The notes under the pieces: generated by a model | Seen by the model: only the letters and a program-made list of their open reading frames with translations | What the model was told of the DNA's origin: nothing | Database searches by the model: none | Position numbers and translations under genes: made by a program | Shown here: positions 58,166-64,000 of the stretch, one piece after another | Position numbering within the stretch: the stretch's first letter is position 1 | Layout of the letters: every line of letters begins with the position of its first letter | From: Trichobilharzia szidati | Lineage: Eukaryota > Platyhelminthes > Trematoda > Strigeidida > Schistosomatidae | Length of the DNA stretch: 64,000 nucleotides | Direction of reading: 5' to 3' | NCBI GenBank assembly: GCA_944472155.2 | Contig: OX235272.1 | Location: 80,792,020-80,856,019, forward strand

Positions 58166-58745
58166 ACAATATCAATCACTAAATTATTTGGATGTTTCGC
58201 TACAACAACAACAACAGCTAAAAAACGTAACAGGAAACCCCAGTATGAATCATTATTAAGGTATCTCTGCTAGGTGTACAGCGTCCCACCTGGTGTTAGA
58301 TGATCGATGACAATGATTAATCATCAAACATAGCCTAAATTTCTACATTACAAAACGCCTTATTAAAATGAGAAATCCAACAGTTGAATTTTACGCCCAC
58401 TGTTAACTACTGTACTATGCTGACTGTCATGATTCCATATATCTTCTCATATTTCTTTACGTTGTTCTATGAATCACATTGCAGAGTTAAAAGGATATAT
58501 AATCTATATAAATTGAGGATAACAAGTGAAGATAAATTATTGGTGATAATGAATGGAAAAACCAAAAGGTTCTGAAAATATTTCAATACTCGAATCTACG
58601 TGAAAATCTTATGTATACGATTTTAAGATGTGTTCAAAAAGTGAATGGACGAGTGATTTTAGGAACACCTATACGAACACTGAAGACATATAACGAAGTG
58701 AATGCTAGTCTTCTAATATGTGTACTAAACCTTCTCCATTGAGTG
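58166..58745. other. AT-rich stretch before the RTE copy
   Basis: I looked on the minus strand for the missing upstream cyclin exon and found none. Confidence 0.3.
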
Positions 58746-58749
58746 TATA

Positions 58750-58815
58750 CCCGACCGATAGCTGCTACCTTGACGTGGTGGTCGGGCTTGCATATCGCAA
58801 TGACCCAACGAGCTA
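58750..58815 (+). ncRNA. Candidate HDV-like self-cleaving ribozyme at the 5' end of the RTE
   Basis: Helices that can form, in HDV order: P1 58750-58756 with 58780-58786 (CCCGACC/GGTCGGG), P2 58759-58763 with 58811-58815 (TAGCT/AGCTA), P3 58767-58769 with 58777-58779 (ACC/GGT), P4 58788-58791 with 58797-58800 (TTGC/GCAA). P3 is followed directly by P1', as in HDV. R2 and RTE-type elements are known to use such ribozymes at their 5' ends. The first base of P1 is C rather than the usual G. Seen by eye only. Confidence 0.5.
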
Positions 58816-61145
58816 CACTGGCTGGAACTTATGTTCCTGTAGGTCCTACCATGCCAGAAAGGTTGTTTGGATAGCGGTTAGACAAAAAGCAGCTACCCAA
58901 TCCAATACTATGATTCAAACAAATTCACAAAATATCATGCCGGATCGGTCGGGACCCGGATTAACAACGACCGCGCTTCCTGCTGCCGTGTCACAGGGCA
59001 GAAGTGATAAATATGCTACTGAGACACACCAAACAAAAAAGAACAAACAAAAACAGGCCGCGTGTGACCGGCCTCAAGCAGTTGTTCCCTGGGCTCTGCG
59101 GTCACGCAACACTAACCTTTTCTCTATTTCAGGTACCCGAAGACTCAACCAACTTCCACGGTGTGGGCAGCCGGGAAGTAACAACCACCCACACACTTCC
59201 AAAAGCACACGAAGCCTACCTGAGCATCACTCTCCCTTACTCACATCACCTTCCTCATCTTGCTTCTCTACTACAGTTAGCACTATTCTTCAGGCTAGTG
59301 AGTCATCTTCACTTCACTCTGCGACCACAAACAACGATGAGAGCCATAGAAACACCCCAGATAGCCTTTTAAAGCCACGTCGCCAACTTCATATAGGAGC
59401 TTTTAACGTCAGGACCCTCTGCCAAATCGGACAACAGGCATCACTAGCAAGAACTCTGGAATCTAGAGCCATGGATGTATGTTGTGTTTCGGAGACACGC
59501 ATACAAGACCCAAGTGTGGTCATTCACTTGACCTCACCCGGTCAACAAGGTGAATCTGCAAAATTCACTTTAAGGGTGTCGGGAGACCCCTCAGCTAGCT
59601 CGCGAGGACTCGCAGGTGTAGGGATAGCACTGAGTGTTAGGGCGGAAAAATCACTTCTTGACTGGATCCCAGTAGATAGTCGTATGTGTGCGGTCCGTCT
59701 GAACGGGTCCGTTAAAAGAAGGAAAGACGGCGCTACCCGTCGTTGCCTTTTCGTAGTCTCCGCTTACGCCCCAACAGACTGCAGTTCGGATGAATTAAAA
59801 GATGACTTCTACATGAAACTGTCTAATTTGCTGCAAAAAGCAAAACGTTCAGATATAGTTGTTTCAGCAGGTGACTTCAATACCTAAGTAGGGAAGCTGT
59901 GCCAGAGTGAGATGTATGTAGGTGGTATGTACAGAGTTCCCTGCCGACAAACCGACAACGGTGATTGTCTTCTTCAGTTTTGCTCCCATAATCATCTGTT
60001 CCTAGTCAGCACTAACTTTAGGCACAAAAAGAGACATTGTGTAACCTGACGACCTCCATCACCAAATCAACGCTGGACTCAGATAGACCACATAGCCATA
60101 GGGTATCGTTGGCGAGGGTCAGTAGAAGACTGTCGCTCCTTCTGGAACACGTGCGTAGACTCTGATCACGCTCTGGTTCGCGCACGTCTATGCTTACGAC
60201 TAAATGGACATAAGAAATTGACGGCAGCGAAACAGTTACGTCCCCAACTAGATCGAAACACTGAGTCCTTATTTAAGGAAGAAATAGCGAAGCGAGTTTC
60301 TGAGGTCAACAGCAGGACTTCCCCCGAGGTAGCCTGGCACAACATACAGTTAGCTGTAGACACAGCTGTGAAAGCTGTTGATAAGCTAAAACCTAAAGTT
60401 AATAAAAGCCACTGGATCTCTACCACCTCATCCGAACTGATTGACGCAAGAAAACTCATTCCAGCGGGCTCCGATTATGATAAGGAGCGAAAGGCACTTA
60501 AAGGAAGACTAACAAAAAGTCTTCGCAACAACCATGAACAGTAGTGGACGACAAAAGCGAAAGAGATGGAAAAGGCATCGGCGATAGGCAACACCAGACA
60601 ACTATTCAGGCTTATCAGGGAAACAGGTGGCGAAAGGCAAATGATAAGCGAAACAATCTCTGAGAAAAATGGCACCATAATTAGCTCCCAGGATAGACGA
60701 CTGGAGCGCTGGAAAGAACACTATGAGGAGCAGTTTAATTGGCCCACAGCCACACTTAACCTGCCGGACATCCAACACCTCCCTGAATGGGATATTGACA
60801 CAGGCCCTGCGTCCCCAACTGAGGTTACTAAAGCTGTCACTAATCTGAAGCAAGGCAAAGCAACGGGAACTGATGGATTGACTCCAGAGGTATTTAAGTA
60901 CGGTGGAGACAGTTTACTGTCTGCGTTAACTGAGGTTCTAGGCAGCGTCTGGGAATCAGAGGAAGTCCCATCAGGTTGGTGTAAGTCACTGATCATCCCG
61001 ATATACAAGAAGTGAGACAAGTCTTCTTGTGATAATCACAGAGGGATTAGCTTGAATAATATAGCATCTGAAGTCCTAGGCTCAATAATATTGCGTAGAC
61101 TAAGTGGTGCTCGGGAGGCACAAACACGAGAAAACCAGGCAGGTT
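58750..61145 (+). pseudogene. RTE-like family A retrotransposon with 5' end, broken, runs into the gap
   Basis: The 5' region (58750-59390) is Ser/Thr-rich or non-coding. Endonuclease motifs follow (HIGAFNVRTLCQIGQQ, VCCVSETRIQDPS, SAYAPTDCSSDELKDDF, GDFNT, SDHALV), then the RT start (GKATGTDGLTPEVFKYGG). Four in-frame stops break it: 59884, 60047, 60541 and 61013. It is the only copy here with the family 5' end. The rest of the RT should follow but the sequence becomes N at 61146. Confidence 0.82.
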
Positions 61146-61645
61146 NNNNNNNNNNNNNNNNNNNNNNNNNNNNNNNNNNNNNNNNNNNNNNNNNNNNNNN
61201 NNNNNNNNNNNNNNNNNNNNNNNNNNNNNNNNNNNNNNNNNNNNNNNNNNNNNNNNNNNNNNNNNNNNNNNNNNNNNNNNNNNNNNNNNNNNNNNNNNNN
61301 NNNNNNNNNNNNNNNNNNNNNNNNNNNNNNNNNNNNNNNNNNNNNNNNNNNNNNNNNNNNNNNNNNNNNNNNNNNNNNNNNNNNNNNNNNNNNNNNNNNN
61401 NNNNNNNNNNNNNNNNNNNNNNNNNNNNNNNNNNNNNNNNNNNNNNNNNNNNNNNNNNNNNNNNNNNNNNNNNNNNNNNNNNNNNNNNNNNNNNNNNNNN
61501 NNNNNNNNNNNNNNNNNNNNNNNNNNNNNNNNNNNNNNNNNNNNNNNNNNNNNNNNNNNNNNNNNNNNNNNNNNNNNNNNNNNNNNNNNNNNNNNNNNNN
61601 NNNNNNNNNNNNNNNNNNNNNNNNNNNNNNNNNNNNNNNNNNNNN
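61146..61645. other. Assembly gap (500 N)
   Basis: Exactly 500 N, a conventional size for a gap of unknown length. It starts inside a retrotransposon and the sequence after it is not the continuation. Confidence 0.98.
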
Positions 61646-61729
61646 GAAGAATTGAGGATTTAGTACATTGAACTCAGTTTCTCTGTTCGATGACGATGTG
61701 TATAACGTTGCGATGCTGTCACCCTAGTA

Positions 61730-62015
61730 TCAACGATGATATTCCTGATTGTGGTGGACTGAATCATATGATAGACCAAAAGGGGAGAAGGAAGACAGGA
61801 ATATACTGAGCCATCGAAAAGACTCTGGAAGATCTGGATATCGCAGACGAATGATGTCTAATATCACACAACGACGAAGATTCACAGACTGAAACCAATC
61901 AATTCAAAGAGTTCAAGTGAACATAGAGAAAACGGAGACAATGAAGACACCTAATCAACAACAAATACCAATCAAAAATAACAGCTAAACGAAGAGAACG
62001 TAAACGTGTAACAGC
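61730..62015 (+). pseudogene. SR2-like RTE (family B) RT fragment
   Basis: Plus-strand remnants of TLEDLDIADE-like sequence (FADD region, altered) and the following thumb are visible. Frames are broken. Confidence 0.5.
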
Positions 62016-63316
62016 CAAGACGTCTAGATCACGATCGCTGAGCACACCACAGGTTTTGATGCACTAGCATCCAACAAAATGAAAGTGAGGATAAGGGAAA
62101 GTCTGCAACGATAATCGGCCATATTCAGATTGAAAAATAGAGAGAGTCATCCCTAATTTAGAAAAGACAGAGTCCTCAATTCGTCTAACTCTCAAATCTG
62201 AGGACGTTATGTAGAAATTCAATTAAAGCGTTCACCTCACACAACACAGACGGAAACGAAACTCAGAAACTAATCCATCATATTTCGAATATCACGCACC
62301 GATCTCGGAGAATCCATATTCATCCTAATACACATCACACATCTCCATTGCAAAATTATCTGTGAAATGCATAGAAGAGACAGGAATTGTGTGAAAAACT
62401 GTGGTTATACAGGTGAAACAAATAAAACCACTGGAAACACTCTCATAGTGGAATCACGTGTCATCGGCTTTTGCTAACAGTAATGGAACCAACAACAAGC
62501 AGAAATCTGCACTTTGACAGGCATGTGTTCATTTGAAGTAGTTCAATGGAAATGTGGGAATTGCTTTCCACAGTGAAATGTCACACATTGAAATCTCTTC
62601 CTGTGAAGCAATTTAGAAACTAAAAGGGGAACAAGAAGGAAGCGAAAAGACTTGATTTGTACCACACCAAACCACACCACACCACACTACAACATACCGA
62701 TATTGCTCTATCTAAACACACACTGAATTCACCAAACCATCAGTGATGGGAATACATCGGTGACTGAGACACTTGAATAACATCAAGTAACCACAGAAAA
62801 AAATCTAATTTATCAAGGCAAACAAATGTATGAAAATCTCACACACTTTGAAATACAGTCATATTATGAAAATAAAAATAATAATTTTTATTATCATGTG
62901 AATTGTCTTCTAATATGGTACATAGTACACAACTGTTTACTGTAGGAGACGTGAAACTCAGACAACCACAATCACACATTGGACTGATGAAATGAAAATC
63001 CAGCCAATCGAAAACAGCGAAACACGATTATGAAAAGACGTGAAAGCAGCATATTCTGTGGTTCATTCAATTCAGCCTTCAGTTTCACCAATCACATCAG
63101 CTGACAACCCACACACACACACACAGTATCTTGATTGCACAACACATTGTACAGCACAGCACACCCTCATACACACCCTCATTCACACAAAACCACCAGC
63201 ATAAATGATTACTGGTTTTCATGATAAACGCCCAACACAATTCATTTGTTCATTTCACATGTTTTGAACATATGTGAATTGAGCTGCACACACACACCTA
63301 CATCTGATCCGAATAC
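62016..63316. other. Region upstream of ferritin
   Basis: It contains a CCACA-type short tandem run near 62665-62695 and a CA run near 63110. No other gene was recognised. It probably includes the ferritin promoter region. Confidence 0.4.
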
Positions 63317-63325
63317 GATAAAAGG
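63317..63325 (+). promoter_or_regulatory. Possible TATA-like box of ferritin
   Basis: GATAAAAGG lies about 110 bp before the ferritin start codon. A start of transcription about 30 bp downstream would leave a 5' UTR of about 80 nt. This is inference from position and sequence only. Confidence 0.35.
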
Positions 63326-63432
63326 AGCACTCGAATTCTACTCACTTCATTCATATCCAGGTGAACGAGTGACGACTGCGACGCCTATCCACAAAACACT
63401 ACATTTCAATTAACCCGCGTCACAAAGAAATC

Positions 63433-63762
63433 ATGAGTGGATCACGAGCTAGACAGAATTTCGCCAAGGAATGTGAAGATGCTCTGAACAAACAGATCAA
63501 CATGGAACTGCAAGCTGCATACGACTACATGGCATTCTTCACCTACTTCGATCGAGATGATGTCGCCTTCCCGAAGGCTGCTGAATTCTTCCGAAAGGCA
63601 TCACATGAAGAACGTGAGCACGCTGAGAAATTGGCGAAGTATGTGAACAAGCGTGGTGGTCGTGTTCAGTACAGCGATATCAAGACTCCGTGTAAGACGG
63701 AATTCACCGGTCTGGTGGATGCGATGAATACGGCTCTTGCAATGGAGAAGGCAGTGAATGAG
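63433..63762 (+). CDS. Ferritin, H-type, exon 1 (110 residues; gene continues beyond window)
   Basis: Ferritin forms 24-subunit cages that oxidise Fe(II) and store iron; H-type subunits carry the ferroxidase site. The exon encodes MSGSRARQNF onward and ends at GAG before the donor GTAAGT (63763). Ferroxidase residues visible are Glu25, Tyr32, Glu59/Glu60, His63 (within SHEEREHAEK) and Glu105, matching Glu27, Tyr34, Glu61/62, His65 and Glu107 of human H ferritin. Helices A and B and most of C are covered; the last 60 or so residues must lie after 64000. No signal peptide is seen, so it is probably the cytosolic (somatic) type rather than secreted yolk ferritin. Codons are more GC-rich than the surroundings, as expected of a highly expressed gene. 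Confidence 0.93.
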
Positions 63763-64000
63763 GTAAGTCACATGCACAAGTGGTTATATCTGGTCACCGA
63801 TATTCTCGAATTGCTCGATAAGTTGATTGTTCAGTTGAGAGAACACCTCATTATGCCTACATTGCTCCCCATCTCACATTCTCGAAATGATAGTTTCACA
63901 CTGTATGTAAAATACTTCATTGAGACTTGATGTTTCACTTCATGTTTCTGGTGACTGAGAGAATTTCCAGGTGTGATATAACTCTCCGGTAGGTGGATTG

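Noticed and set aside
62731..62755. Iron-responsive-element-like CAGTGA at 62741-62746
   Set aside because: Only a 3-bp stem (CCA/TGG) surrounds it, there is no bulged C, and it lies about 690 bp upstream of the ferritin start.
1..64000. CRISPR arrays, bacterial operons, rRNA genes
   Set aside because: Introns, non-LTR elements and SINEs show a eukaryotic genome; no regularly spaced repeats or rRNA sequence were seen.

Overview
This is nuclear DNA of a parasitic flatworm, most likely a schistosomatid trematode. The signs are an AT-rich background, genes with short exons and multi-kilobase introns, SR2-like and other RTE-clade retrotransposons, many Penelope-like elements (PLEs) with GIY-YIG endonuclease domains, a Ty3/gypsy gag remnant, tRNA-derived SINEs, and SINEs carrying a decayed schistosome-type hammerhead core. 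Retroelement remnants in various states of decay make up much of the window; the AT-rich stretches between them hold nothing I recognise. A run of exactly 500 N lies at 61146-61645.

Three host genes can be supported. (1) A plus-strand homocysteine S-methyltransferase-like gene has three exons (21761-21927, 30607-31123, 34516-35142). Phases and splice sites agree and give a 436-residue protein with the zinc-binding Cys motifs. (2) A minus-strand mitotic cyclin resembling cyclin B3 has five visible exons (57591-57407, 56083-55873, 46192-45774, 44346-43837, 40608-40476). They join in frame to 485 residues; the 5' end is not found. (3) The first coding exon of a plus-strand H-type ferritin lies at 63433-63762, and the gene continues past the window.

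The first 10.3 kb hold a composite of gypsy gag and head-to-head PLE that occurs twice as a direct duplication, plus a 795-bp near-perfect inverted PLE pair (4581-6519) and a decayed RTE copy. From 10.3 to 21.7 kb there are SR2-like fragments, an LTR, hammerhead-type SINEs and an inverted pair of an unknown repeat. The methyltransferase introns (21.9-34.5 kb) contain a 3.2-kb SR2-like element split by a younger RTE, copies with inverted 5' ends, and a PLE split by a solo LTR. The cyclin introns (40-57 kb) contain several RTE copies, a 1005-codon open RTE frame (48001-51018) and an SR2-like copy split by a PLE. The last part has a second RTE copy running into the gap, then ferritin.

The nested insertions give a relative order, several of them proved by target-site duplications (11 bp, 9 bp, 5 bp, 4 bp). 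The most interesting signal is RNA structure in the retroelements. A 66-nt segment at the 5' end of one RTE copy (58750-58815) can fold with the full helix order of an HDV-like ribozyme. Hammerhead-like motifs occur in tRNA-derived SINEs and, in altered form, in PLE terminal repeats. A tRNA-Gly-like SINE also shares its 3' tail with the SR2-like element, suggesting a SINE/LINE partnership. All family names rest on motif recognition by eye; no search was run.
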